NCBI GenBank assembly: GCA_016793465.1
Contig: JAEUJW010000075.1
Coordinates: 1-64,000 of the forward strand
Length of the DNA stretch: 64,000 nucleotides
From: Myxococcales bacterium
GTDB lineage: Bacteria; Myxococcota; Polyangia; Nannocystales; Nannocystaceae
Direction: 5' to 3'
In this document: in pieces, positions 9,034 through 17,669 of the stretch
Layout: every line of letters begins with the position of its first letter
How positions within the stretch are numbered: the first letter of the stretch is position 1
Program-made: the position numbers and the translations under genes
The notes under the pieces: generated by a model
Told to the model about the DNA's origin: nothing
The model's input: the letters and a program-made list of their open reading frames with translations, nothing else
Databases searched by the model: none

Positions 9034-10398
9034 ATGGACACGCTCCACCTCAACGGCATCGACGCCCGCACCGGCGCGCCGCTCGTCCCCCCGCTCGACC
9101 TCGACGAGCTGGCGGCCCGCCTGCGCGCCGACCTGCCCGCCGCGCCCACGCTGCCGCCCACGCCCGTGGTCCGCGGCCTGCCCTACGGCATCGAGCCCAC
9201 CGACCTCGCCGCCGCCGGCTGGGCAGTGGTGGTGCCCGCCGGCCGGGCCGACCGCGCCGACGCCCTCGCCCCGCTGATCGCCCACCGCGCCGAGGCGCTC
9301 GGCGCCCCGATCAAGGTCCTCGACGTCCGCCCCGACGAGCCCGTGCGCGCCTGGCTCGCCCGCCACGGCGTCGGCCCGGTCGACGTCGACCCCGAGCGCG
9401 TCCCCTACTACCTGCTGCTGCTCGCCGACCCCTCCGAGGTGTCGTTCGCGTTCCAGTCGACCCTGGCGATCCGCTACTGCGTGGGCCGCCTCGCCCTCGC
9501 GCCGCCCGACCTCGGCGCCTACGCCCGCAGCGTCGTCGCCGCCGAGCGGCGCCCGCCGGCCCGCCGCCGCCACGTGTCGTACTGGGCCCCGCGCCACGAC
9601 CCCGCGACCACCCTCAGCGCCGAACAGCTGGTCGCCCCGCTCCACGCCGGCACGCCCGGCCGCGGCGCGACCGGCACGCCCCCGCACCTGCACGCCCGCG
9701 CCACCAGCTCGCTCCACCTCGCCGACGAGGCCACCCGCGCGCGCCTGCTCGACCTCCTGCACGGCCGCCACGCCGACCGCCCCGCCCTGCTGTTCACGGC
9801 CTCGCACGGCCTCGGCCTCGCGCCCGACGACCCGCGCCAGGCCGCCGACCAGGGCGCCCTGCTCACCCACGAGTGGTCCGGCCTGCGCCCGCCCGAGCGC
9901 GCGCGCCACCTCGTCGCCGCCGACCACATCGCCGACGACGCCGACGTGCACGGCCTGTTCGCCTTCCTGTTCGCCTGCTTCGGCGCCGGCACCCCGGCCG
10001 CCGACGAGTTCCAGCCGCTCACCGCCGCCCCGCGGACGCTCGCGCCGCGCCCGTTCGTCTCGGCGCTCCCGCAGCGCCTGCTGACCCACCCCGGCGGCGG
10101 CGCGCTCGCCGTCGTCGGCCACGTCGAGCGCGCCTGGGGCTTCTCGTTCCACAGCCCGGGGGTCGGCCCGCAGATCGTCCCGTTCTACAACTTCGTGGCG
10201 GCCCTGCTGCGCGGCGAGCCGGTGGCCCACGCGCTGCGCGGCTTCCCCGAGCGCAACGCCGTGCACTCCGCCGACCTCGTCGACGACCGCCGCGCCGACC
10301 TCCCGCCCAGGACCCTGGTCCAGCGCTTCACCGAGCGCAACGACGCCCGCAACTACGTCGTGCTCGGCGACCCCGCCGCCCGCCTGCCCCGCGCCTGA
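9034..10398 (+). CDS. putative C25/CHAT-like cysteine protease, cytosolic
   Basis: A 454-residue protein without a signal peptide. Two motifs suggest a caspase-fold His/Cys dyad: LLFTASHG near residue 255 (His) and FLFACFGAGTP near residue 315 (Cys after a hydrophobic strand). The C-terminus ends NYVVLGDPAARLP; an LGDP ending is shared with gingipain (C25) and CHAT-type proteases. An N-terminal ~100 residues precede a Rossmann-like part (VPYYLLLLADPSEVSFAFQ). It sits alone between two lipoprotein genes, 42 bp after the first. Bacterial caspase-like proteases often act in signalling or defence. Fold assignment is from motifs only; substrate and role are unknown. Confidence 0.6.
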   Translation: MDTLHLNGIDARTGAPLVPPLDLDELAARLRADLPAAPTLPPTPVVRGLPYGIEPTDLAAAGWAVVVPAGRADRADALAPLIAHRAEALGAPIKVLDVRPDEPVRAWLARHGVGPVDVDPERVPYYLLLLADPSEVSFAFQSTLAIRYCVGRLALAPPDLGAYARSVVAAERRPPARRRHVSYWAPRHDPATTLSAEQLVAPLHAGTPGRGATGTPPHLHARATSSLHLADEATRARLLDLLHGRHADRPALLFTASHGLGLAPDDPRQAADQGALLTHEWSGLRPPERARHLVAADHIADDADVHGLFAFLFACFGAGTPAADEFQPLTAAPRTLAPRPFVSALPQRLLTHPGGGALAVVGHVERAWGFSFHSPGVGPQIVPFYNFVAALLRGEPVAHALRGFPERNAVHSADLVDDRRADLPPRTLVQRFTERNDARNYVVLGDPAARLPRA

Positions 10399-10478
10399 CG
10401 AGCGCCCGCGTCACGCGCGGCCGAGCTCGTCGCGGCCCCGCCAACGAAGCCCCGCACGCGCGGACATCCACGTCCACC

Positions 10479-11357
10479 ATGCACTTGAACGCTGCCCTTG
10501 GCTTGACCCTCGTCCTCCCCCTCCTCGCCGCCTGCCCGCTGGCGCCCGAGAACATCGGCGACCCGGCCACGAGCGAGCCGAACACCGACTCCACCGCGAG
10601 CACCGCCGGCCCCACCACCACCGCGCCCGACACGAGCGCGGACACCAACAACGCCCCCGTCGACACCGTCGACACCGTCGACACCGTCGATACCGACGCC
10701 CCCGTCGACCCGCAGTGCGCCGGCGACATGCCCGACTGGCAAGACCACCACGTCTACCCGTCGGTCCTGCCCGACATGCGCGACGAGGCCTGCACCCTCG
10801 AGAGCTCGCTCGCCGCCGACGACGGCTTCCACGTCGTGCTCGACTGCCCGCTGCTCGAGCAGGACAGCGGCCTCGACGTGTTCGACATCAACATCGTCGA
10901 CGGCCCGCTGCCCGCGCTGCCGCCGGTCGGCACGCCCGTCGACATCTCGCTGTCCACCGCCGAGGTCGACTTCGACGCCAGCAGCCGCACCCTCGTGATG
11001 CGCAGCCAGGGCAAGCTGCTCTACGCCTCGGTGTCCGCCCTCTGGCCCGACGCCGAGTTCGCCGACCAGCCCGTCTACGCCCCGCTGTCGCTCGGCCGCA
11101 ACGACCTCTGCGAGCTCGCGACAGTCGACCCCGGCGAGACCGACGGGTTCTTCTGCACCGGCTACGGCCGCACCCAGATCGAGCTGTCCGCCGCGGGCAG
11201 CCCCGACCTCGTGCTCCCCGACGACACGAGCGGCATGATCACCGCCGACGGGACCACCTACGCCGTCCACACGCGCAAGGCCTGGCGCGTCGCCGACTGC
11301 TACACCGGCTTCATCGGCGACTACACCGTCGCCGCCTTCGACATCGCCGCCCAGTGA
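10479..11357 (+). CDS. predicted lipoprotein, unknown function
   Basis: A 292-residue protein. The signal MHLNAALGLTLVLPLLAAC carries lipobox LAAC. It is followed by a Thr/Asp/Ser linker with four Val-Asp-Thr repeats coded by a 9-bp DNA repeat (about 10659-10693). The mature domain (about residues 85-292) has a few Cys and no recognised family. A hairpin follows the stop at 11367. The upstream protease-like gene ends 80 bp earlier, so cotranscription is possible but not shown. Confidence 0.72.
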   Translation: MHLNAALGLTLVLPLLAACPLAPENIGDPATSEPNTDSTASTAGPTTTAPDTSADTNNAPVDTVDTVDTVDTDAPVDPQCAGDMPDWQDHHVYPSVLPDMRDEACTLESSLAADDGFHVVLDCPLLEQDSGLDVFDINIVDGPLPALPPVGTPVDISLSTAEVDFDASSRTLVMRSQGKLLYASVSALWPDAEFADQPVYAPLSLGRNDLCELATVDPGETDGFFCTGYGRTQIELSAAGSPDLVLPDDTSGMITADGTTYAVHTRKAWRVADCYTGFIGDYTVAAFDIAAQ

Positions 11358-11366
11358 CCCGCGCGT

Positions 11367-11397
11367 CGGGGTGTCGTCGCCCGCCGGCGACACCCCG
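11367..11397 (+). terminator. hairpin, probable terminator without T-tail
   Basis: A perfect 10-bp inverted repeat (CGGGGTGTCG / CGACACCCCG) with an 11-nt loop lies 10 bp after the stop of the lipoprotein gene. No T-run follows, so it may act with Rho or only as an mRNA 3' end. Confidence 0.5.
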
Positions 11398-11534
11398 CCC
11401 GCATCCCGCCGCGCCGCATTCGCCGAGACCACGCCGTGACGCCGGCCACGTCGCCGCGCAATTCGTCGCACGCCGCCAGGCTCGCGCCGCGCTTTTCGTT
11501 TGAGCTGCAGCGATCGATCGCCGATATTCCCCGC

Positions 11535-13736
11535 GTGATCGCCCGCCCCGCGCCCCTCGCCACGCTCCTCACCCTCGCCGTCGCCTGCGGCGACAGCGGC
11601 GCCGGCGACACCGGCGCCGGCACCGGCACCGCGAGCACCGGCGACGCCCCCGCGACCTCGACCACCGGCACCGCCGGCACCGGCGACGCTCCGACCACCG
11701 GCACGACCACCGGCGACGAGCCCGCGCCGACCACCACCGACGACCCCGGCGAGTCGACCGCCGCGACCACCGGCCCCGCCGAGCCGCTGTGCCCCGACGT
11801 CGCCCCGCCCGCCACCAGCGGCCTGCTGTTCGACGGCGACGGCCGCGTGCACATGGGCCTCGCGCCCGACCTCGGCCTCGACCACTTCACCCTCGAGGCG
11901 TGGGTCCGCCGCGACGGCCGCGGCCGCACCGCCAACACCGGCGTCGGCGGCCTCAAGATCGTGCCCATCATCGCCAAGGGCCGCGGCGAGTCCGACGGCA
12001 GCAACGTCGACTGCAACTACACCTTCGGCTTCCACGGCGACGTGCTCGCCGCCGACTTCGAGGACATGGAGTCCGGCGCCAACCACCCCGTGCACGGCAA
12101 GACCGCCGTCACCTGGGGCGTCTGGCACCACGTCGCCGCCACCTACGACGGCGCCGCCTGGAGGCTCTACCTCGACGGCGCGCTCGACGGCGAGGCCGAC
12201 ACCGCCGGCGCCGTGCCCCGCCACGACACCATCCAGCACTTCGGCCTCGGCGCCGCCTACGACTCCGAGGGCACGCCCGCCGGCGGGTTCGTCGGCGCGA
12301 TCGACGAGGTCCGCGTCTACAGCAAGGCCCTCGGCGAGCCCGAGATCCAGGCGACGATGACCTCGACGGCCCCCGAGCCCCTCGGCCTCGTCGGCCACTG
12401 GCGCCTCGACCTCGCCGACGACGACGTCCGCGACACCGCCGGCGAGGCCCCCGGCACGCTCGACGGCGCGACCTTCACGACCCCCGGCGCCTACCTCGAG
12501 CGCGGCCTCCCGCCGACACTGTCAAACCCCACGGCGACGCTGACGACCGGCGACATCCACAGCCTCGGCGTCGACGTCGCCGACCTCGAGGGCGACCCGG
12601 TCGAGGTCGAGTTCTTCGCCCGCGAGCTCACCCCCGCCGACGACTTCACGCTCGTCGTGCTGCCCGACACCCAGTACTACACGCGCAGCGCCAACCCCCC
12701 GAGCCACCCCGAGCCCGACGACCCCAGCTACTTCAAGGCCCAGACCCAGTGGGCCATGGACCACCGCGACAGCGACCACGTGGTCGGCCTGTTCGGCCTC
12801 GGCGACATCATTAATAATTCGGATCAAATGCCGCAGTGGGAGCGGGCCAGCGACGCCATCTCCATCCTCGAGGACGTCAGCGACCCGATGTGGCCCGACG
12901 GCCTGCCGTTCGCCCTGCCCTACGGCAACCACGACCAGCTGCCGAAGGACGAACCCGAGGCCACCGACGTCGCCAACGACTACTTCGGCGTCGAGCGCTT
13001 CGGCGACCGCATCTACTACGGCAACAACTACAACGGCGACAACGACGAGAACTACACCTATTTTAACAGCGGCGACCTCGAGATCGTGCTCGTGTCGTTC
13101 CAGTACAACGAGTCCCCCGACCCCGACGTGCTGACCTGGTCGCGCAAGGTGTTCGAGTCGCACCCCCGCGCCCTCGGCATCGTCGCCACCCACTACATCG
13201 TCACCGGCGGCGGCAATTTTAGCAGTCAGGGCGAGGCGATCTACGAGGCGCTGAAGGCCACCGACAACGTGCAGCTCATGGCCTCCGGCCACGTCGCCCA
13301 GGACGCCCGCCGCTCCGACACCTTCGAGGGCAACACCATCCACTCCATGCTGTCCGACTACCAGCGCTCCGCCCCCGACCCCGACGACCCGCAGAAGCCC
13401 CAGGTCGTCGATCAGGGCCTCACGAACGGCGGCCACGGCTACATGCGCATCTGGTACTTCCAGCCGTCCCTCCAGCGCCTCCACGTCGAGTCCTACAGCC
13501 CCAAGAACGACGCCCACTACACCGACGCCAACAACCAGTTCGACCTCGACGTCGACCTCGTCGGCGCCGGCCGCTCGCCGTTCACCTCGCTCGGCGTGGT
13601 GCCCGCCGCCGCCGGCGCCGCCCACATCGACCTCCCCGTCGCCCCCGGCAAGGTCTACGAGTGGTACGCGGTCGCCCGCGACTGCGAGCAGTCTCGCCAC
13701 CTCCCCCTCCAGCTCCTCGACCGCCACACTCGATAA
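11535..13736 (+). CDS. LamG-domain metallophosphoesterase lipoprotein
   Basis: About 733 residues from a GTG start whose product begins with a short hydrophobic stretch and LAVAC, a weak lipobox. A Thr/Gly linker follows. Then comes a LamG/concanavalin-like domain (about residues 90-290; FTLEAWVRRDGR, WHHVAATYDG, AIDEVRVYSKAL). A calcineurin-type metallophosphoesterase domain follows (about 370-680) with metal motifs PDTQ, GDIIN, GNHD, ATHYIV and SGHVAQD. The likely role is a secreted, surface-anchored phosphoesterase; substrate unknown. ATG at 11436 would give an atypical 33-residue N-terminal extension. The stretch at 12809-12830 uses several AT-rich codons in a row. Confidence 0.85.
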   Translation: MIARPAPLATLLTLAVACGDSGAGDTGAGTGTASTGDAPATSTTGTAGTGDAPTTGTTTGDEPAPTTTDDPGESTAATTGPAEPLCPDVAPPATSGLLFDGDGRVHMGLAPDLGLDHFTLEAWVRRDGRGRTANTGVGGLKIVPIIAKGRGESDGSNVDCNYTFGFHGDVLAADFEDMESGANHPVHGKTAVTWGVWHHVAATYDGAAWRLYLDGALDGEADTAGAVPRHDTIQHFGLGAAYDSEGTPAGGFVGAIDEVRVYSKALGEPEIQATMTSTAPEPLGLVGHWRLDLADDDVRDTAGEAPGTLDGATFTTPGAYLERGLPPTLSNPTATLTTGDIHSLGVDVADLEGDPVEVEFFARELTPADDFTLVVLPDTQYYTRSANPPSHPEPDDPSYFKAQTQWAMDHRDSDHVVGLFGLGDIINNSDQMPQWERASDAISILEDVSDPMWPDGLPFALPYGNHDQLPKDEPEATDVANDYFGVERFGDRIYYGNNYNGDNDENYTYFNSGDLEIVLVSFQYNESPDPDVLTWSRKVFESHPRALGIVATHYIVTGGGNFSSQGEAIYEALKATDNVQLMASGHVAQDARRSDTFEGNTIHSMLSDYQRSAPDPDDPQKPQVVDQGLTNGGHGYMRIWYFQPSLQRLHVESYSPKNDAHYTDANNQFDLDVDLVGAGRSPFTSLGVVPAAAGAAHIDLPVAPGKVYEWYAVARDCEQSRHLPLQLLDRHTR

Positions 13737-13760
13737 TAATTAATTTTTAATTGTGTTTTG
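13734..13760. promoter_or_regulatory. AT-rich intergenic tract, possible promoter or terminator element
   Basis: Directly after the stop of the phosphoesterase gene, about 25 bp are almost pure A/T (TAATAATTAATTTTTAATTG) in an otherwise very GC-rich region, 55-80 bp upstream of the next lipoprotein start. The tract could open as a promoter or end the upstream transcript; no clear -35/-10 pair can be assigned. Confidence 0.35.
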
Positions 13761-13814
13761 ATCCGTCGCCGTCGCGGGGGGCGAGCGGGGCGGGCCGCGT
13801 GTTAAGCTGCGGGG

Positions 13815-14660
13815 ATGCTCCGCATGGCTTCATTATTAATAATGACCGTTTGCCTCGCTTGTGGGCCGAAGAGCGACCCCGGCGACCTCGACACGTCGGA
13901 CTCCTCGGCCGCCGACGCCACCGCTGCCACCACCGACGTCCCGACCTCCACCAGCGCACCCGACACCACCACCGACGCCCCGTTGGAGCCCTGCGAGCCC
14001 GGCCCCGCGTGCGCGGCCTGCCTGTCCGCCGACCCCGACGTCGACGAGGCCACCTTCTCCGTCCGCATCGACCCGCAAGGCGACTTCGTCGGCAGCTTCG
14101 ACCTCGTGGCCGCCTGCGCCGTCACCGAGATGTCGATGACGGACACCAACAACATCGACCTCGACTGCACCACCTCCGAGCCGCAAGGCCTGTCCGTCTC
14201 CGTGCGCGTCAGCTACGCCCGATCGCGGCTCGCCTTGCCCGTCGGCGTCGGCCTCGACACCGCGGTCACCCTGGCCCTCCGCTTCCAGGCCGGCAACCAG
14301 CGCAGCGAGACCCTCGTGCTGCGCCGCCGCGACACCGGCGCGCTGGCCCTCGCCGCCCACCGCGGCCTGCTCGCGGAGGCGCCGCCCGAGCTGTTCTCCC
14401 CGCTGATCGTCGGCGCGCTGCCCGCGAGCTGCCCCGCCGCCGCGAACGACTGCGAGGACAGCCTGCAGCGCGTCGCCCTCCGCTTCGACTACCCCGCGAA
14501 GAACACCAGCGTCGACCTCTTCGATCACCAGGCCGGCACCATCGACGAACAATTCAGCGTGCACGTCGGCACCGCCACCGCCCCCCTCGGCGACCCCGAC
14601 ATCAACGAGTGCGACGGCGGCACCGCCACGACCCAGGAGTTCGTGCTCGCCGCCGCGTGA
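13815..14660 (+). CDS. predicted lipoprotein, unknown function
   Basis: A 281-residue protein. The signal MLRMASLLIMTVCLAC carries lipobox CLAC. A Thr/Asp/Ser linker runs to about residue 55, then a mature domain with several Cys (CEPGPACAACLSADP) and predicted beta structure. No family was recognised. Codons for SLLIM include TTA TTA ATA, making the 14-bp perfect palindrome CATTATTAATAATG at 13831-13844. A G-rich stretch (GCGGGG) lies just before the ATG at 13815; ATG at 13824 is an alternative. Confidence 0.72.
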   Translation: MLRMASLLIMTVCLACGPKSDPGDLDTSDSSAADATAATTDVPTSTSAPDTTTDAPLEPCEPGPACAACLSADPDVDEATFSVRIDPQGDFVGSFDLVAACAVTEMSMTDTNNIDLDCTTSEPQGLSVSVRVSYARSRLALPVGVGLDTAVTLALRFQAGNQRSETLVLRRRDTGALALAAHRGLLAEAPPELFSPLIVGALPASCPAAANDCEDSLQRVALRFDYPAKNTSVDLFDHQAGTIDEQFSVHVGTATAPLGDPDINECDGGTATTQEFVLAAA

Positions 14661-14831
14661 CCCGCCGCCCCGCAGGACCAACAGCGCGCAGCGCCCCGCG
14701 CCACGCGGCCGCCGTCCGCTCCGCGTGAACCCACGCTCGCAGCGGCCGCGCCCCGCCGCCACCGAGCGTGCACCTGCGCGCGGACCCGCCGTCGCCCCGC
14801 CGCGCCGCGTCGGCTGCTACTGTCGCCCCGC

Positions 14832-15716
14832 ATGCAACTGATCGAATACCGCAGCGCCGCGGCCGAGCCGCTGCCGCGGCACCACCCGCCCGGCCGCGAC
14901 CACGGCGACAGCGTCAGCCCCCTGTACGTGCTGCTCTCGCTGGCCTCGCTCGGCTTCGCGGTCGCCGCGCTGCTCGGCGCGCTCGGCCTCGTCGAGGTCA
15001 ACCGCCCGGCGATCCAGCTGCAGCTGCTCGCCGTGACCGCGGCCCCGACCGTGGCGCTGTGGTACTCGCTCGTGCGCGGCCTCCTCGTCGCCCGCGCCGA
15101 GGCCCGCCGCCGCGACACGGTCGAGCCCGACCTCCGCGACTTCCGCTGGTCGCCCGCCGGCTACACCGCCGCCGGCGCCGAGCCCTGGCGCTGGCTCCCC
15201 GGCCTGCTCGCCGCCACCGTCATGCTCACGGCCTTCCACCTCGGCTTCTTCACCCGCCCGCCGAAGAACGCCCTCGAGATGCTGCTCACCCTCCTCATGT
15301 TCGACGTGTTCGTGCTGTTCGGCTGGCGCATGCTCGTCACCTCGTTCCACGCGGCCCACAAGTTCGGGCGCACCACCGTCGCCTATGACCGCTTCCCCAT
15401 GCACCCCGGCGCGCCCATGCTGCTGCGCTGGCGCTCGCACCGCCGGCTGCCGATCGCCCGCCACGGCTCGTTCACGCTGCGCTGCGTCCGCTGGGAAGAC
15501 GGCGCCTACCGCAGCCTGTGGGCCAGCAAGCAGCTGTTCGCCGCCCCCTCGGACATCCCGCTCACCGGCGTCGAGCTGCGCTTCGAGCCGCCCGCCGAGC
15601 TGCCCGGCACGTGCGTGCTCAGCCCGGGCGTGCACTGGGTGCTCGAGGTCCGCCTCGACTTCCCCGGCCTCGACCTCTCCGAGGACTACCCGGTCCCCGT
15701 GTACGCCCGCGCGTGA
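14832..15716 (+). CDS. membrane protein of unknown function
   Basis: A 294-residue protein with about four membrane segments, at roughly residues 33-55 (LYVLLSLASLGFAVAALLGA), 60-83, 125-145 (LLAATVMLTAFHLGFF) and 152-172 (LLTLLMFDVFVLFGW). A beta-rich C-terminal soluble domain (about 195-294) contains WEDGAYRSLW. It resembles DUF3592-like membrane proteins in layout only. It is convergent with the PhoD-like gene, from which a palindrome separates it. Function unknown. Confidence 0.72.
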   Translation: MQLIEYRSAAAEPLPRHHPPGRDHGDSVSPLYVLLSLASLGFAVAALLGALGLVEVNRPAIQLQLLAVTAAPTVALWYSLVRGLLVARAEARRRDTVEPDLRDFRWSPAGYTAAGAEPWRWLPGLLAATVMLTAFHLGFFTRPPKNALEMLLTLLMFDVFVLFGWRMLVTSFHAAHKFGRTTVAYDRFPMHPGAPMLLRWRSHRRLPIARHGSFTLRCVRWEDGAYRSLWASKQLFAAPSDIPLTGVELRFEPPAELPGTCVLSPGVHWVLEVRLDFPGLDLSEDYPVPVYARA

Positions 15717-15727
15717 GCGACGCGCCC

Positions 15728-15745
15728 CCTCGACTCGAGTCGAGG
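15728..15745. terminator. 18-bp perfect palindrome between convergent genes
   Basis: CCTCGACTCGAGTCGAGG is a perfect 18-bp palindrome, 12 bp after the plus-strand membrane-protein stop and about 100 bp beyond the minus-strand PhoD stop. It could fold as a hairpin with a TCGA loop for bidirectional termination, or bind a dimeric regulator. Position favours the former. Confidence 0.45.
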
Positions 15746-15847
15746 CCCCGCGGACAGGGGTCGACCGTCCCCGACGAGCAGCTCCCCGCAAACCCGCCGC
15801 ACCCGCGGCCGTCGCGGTGGCACCCCGCCGCCCGGTGAGCCCCCGGC

Positions 15848-17470
15848 TCACCGCTGCGTCAGCGTCTCGCTGTACGCGTCCTCGCCGGTCGACGGATCCA
15901 CGAAGCGCACGTGCACGGCCCCGGCCTCGGGGTCGAAGGTCATCAACAACGCATGCGCCCGCGACGACCCGAACGCGTACTGGTCGCCCGGCAGGAAGTC
16001 CCCCAGCACGTTGGTGTTGCCGCCGGTCACCGCCACCTCCTGCATGCTCCCCAACAGCCCGTCCGCCCCCGGCTCGATGCGCCCGACGAAGCACACGTGC
16101 AGGTCGCCCGCCACGAACCACACGTTCTTGATGCCCGCGCCGTCGATGTGGTCGAGCAGCTCGAACCGCTGCACCCCGTAGCCCTCCCAGCGGTCGGCCG
16201 CCGCCACGTCCCACGGCAGCGCCGGCATGTTGGTGATCGGCACCGAGTTCAGGATCACCTTGAACACGCACGGGCTCGCGGCCAGGCCGTCCTTCAGCCA
16301 CTGCATCTGCGCCGGCCCGAGGTACTGCGGGCTCTGCGAGTCCATGGTCGACGGCAGCCGCTCGGTCCGACAGTCGAGCACGAAGAACTCGACCGAGCGC
16401 CCCCACCGCCAGCTCCGCCACACCTGCTGGGTGTCCGCCTCGTCGGTCAGCGGGATCGCCTCGAAGTACGCGCGCAGCGCCGCGTCGAGGCGCGCCGGGT
16501 CGATCGTCTCCGGGTTGAAGTTGTTGGTGATCTCGTGGTCGTCGAGCGTGGCGTACAGCCCCGACCGCGCGAACGCCCGCGCCATCCCGCTCTCCGCCCC
16601 GTCGTGCTCGGCCCGCAGATAGTCGTGCCAGCTCGCGCGATACGCCATCAGGTCGGTCGCGGCGTCGTTGTACGCCAGATCTCCGAGGTGCAAGAACACG
16701 TCGTAGTACTCGTCCGCCGCGGTCGACAGCGCCGGCCAGGGCCGGTTCTCGATGTGGTTGCAGGCCGAGATCGCCACCGTCACCGGCTCGACCGCGTCGT
16801 CCGCCAGGGCCGTGCGGAACTCCCCGAGCACGCTCCGCCCGGTCCACGCGTCGCCCTCGCCGCTGAAGAACCCGTAGCGGTACCACTGCCCCGGACACAG
16901 CCCGGTGACCGTGTGGCGCAGCCCGCCGAACTCGTCGGCCACCACCTCGACCTCGGCGATCAACCGCACCTGCCCCGCCCGCTCGCCCGGCTGCCACACC
17001 CGCAGCACCGCCGCCGCCTGCCCGCCCGCGTGGCTGCACACCACCGCCGACGTGCCCCGCATCGCCCCCGCCAGCACCGCCCGCGGAAACGCCGTCAGGT
17101 CCTGCGCGACCCCGTCCGCGTCGAACTCGACGAGCTCGCCGCCGCAATGCTCGGCCTCCCCGGTGGTCGCGTCGCCGGTCGTGTCGTCCCCGGTGGTCGC
17201 GTCGCCGCCGCTCGTGCCGTCGCCCGTCGACCCGTGCCCGCCGCTCGTCCCGTCGCCCGCGCCGGTGTCCCCCGTCGAGCCGCCGCTGGTCGGCGCCCCG
17301 TCCGCGCCGGTCGTACCCGTCGACCCGCCCGACGTGCCGCCCGCGCTCGAGGTCCCCGTCGTCTCGCCGATCGCGTCGTCCCCGCACGCCCCGACCACCC
17401 ACGGCAGCAGCGTGCCCGCGGTCAGCCCGAGGAAGTCACGACGAGACAGCGGATTGTTCGCATCGACCAT
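15848..17470 (-). CDS. PhoD-like alkaline phosphatase/phosphodiesterase, Tat-exported lipoprotein
   Basis: A 540-residue protein. The N-terminus MVDANNPLSRRDFLGL is a Tat signal (SRRDFL) leading to WVVGAC, so it is a predicted Tat-exported lipoprotein. A Thr/Gly/Asp linker runs at about residues 35-95. A Fn3-like N-terminal PhoD domain and the PhoD catalytic domain follow, with ISACNHI, FLHLGDLAYND, LDDHEITNNF, ILNSVPITN and VAGDLHV as metal- or active-site motifs. PhoD enzymes hydrolyse phosphodiesters and monoesters at the surface using Ca/Fe and release phosphate. The start at 17470 places RR close to the N-terminus; an upstream in-frame ATG would bury it. Confidence 0.9.
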   Translation of the reverse strand: MVDANNPLSRRDFLGLTAGTLLPWVVGACGDDAIGETTGTSSAGGTSGGSTGTTGADGAPTSGGSTGDTGAGDGTSGGHGSTGDGTSGGDATTGDDTTGDATTGEAEHCGGELVEFDADGVAQDLTAFPRAVLAGAMRGTSAVVCSHAGGQAAAVLRVWQPGERAGQVRLIAEVEVVADEFGGLRHTVTGLCPGQWYRYGFFSGEGDAWTGRSVLGEFRTALADDAVEPVTVAISACNHIENRPWPALSTAADEYYDVFLHLGDLAYNDAATDLMAYRASWHDYLRAEHDGAESGMARAFARSGLYATLDDHEITNNFNPETIDPARLDAALRAYFEAIPLTDEADTQQVWRSWRWGRSVEFFVLDCRTERLPSTMDSQSPQYLGPAQMQWLKDGLAASPCVFKVILNSVPITNMPALPWDVAAADRWEGYGVQRFELLDHIDGAGIKNVWFVAGDLHVCFVGRIEPGADGLLGSMQEVAVTGGNTNVLGDFLPGDQYAFGSSRAHALLMTFDPEAGAVHVRFVDPSTGEDAYSETLTQR

Positions 17471-17669
17471 GCGCCCGAGCCTATGCCCCGACCCCGCGTC
17501 CGCGGCATCGCACCCGCGTGACCTTTCCGCCACATCCGTGGCCCGCCCCGAAGTCCGACTATTCACGATTCACGACACCGCCGACGCCGGCCATCGGCAG
17601 CAGCTCGCCCGACCGCGCGACCCCGCCGGCTCGCCGCACCGTCGCGCACGGCCGCGAGCCCCGCGAGCC

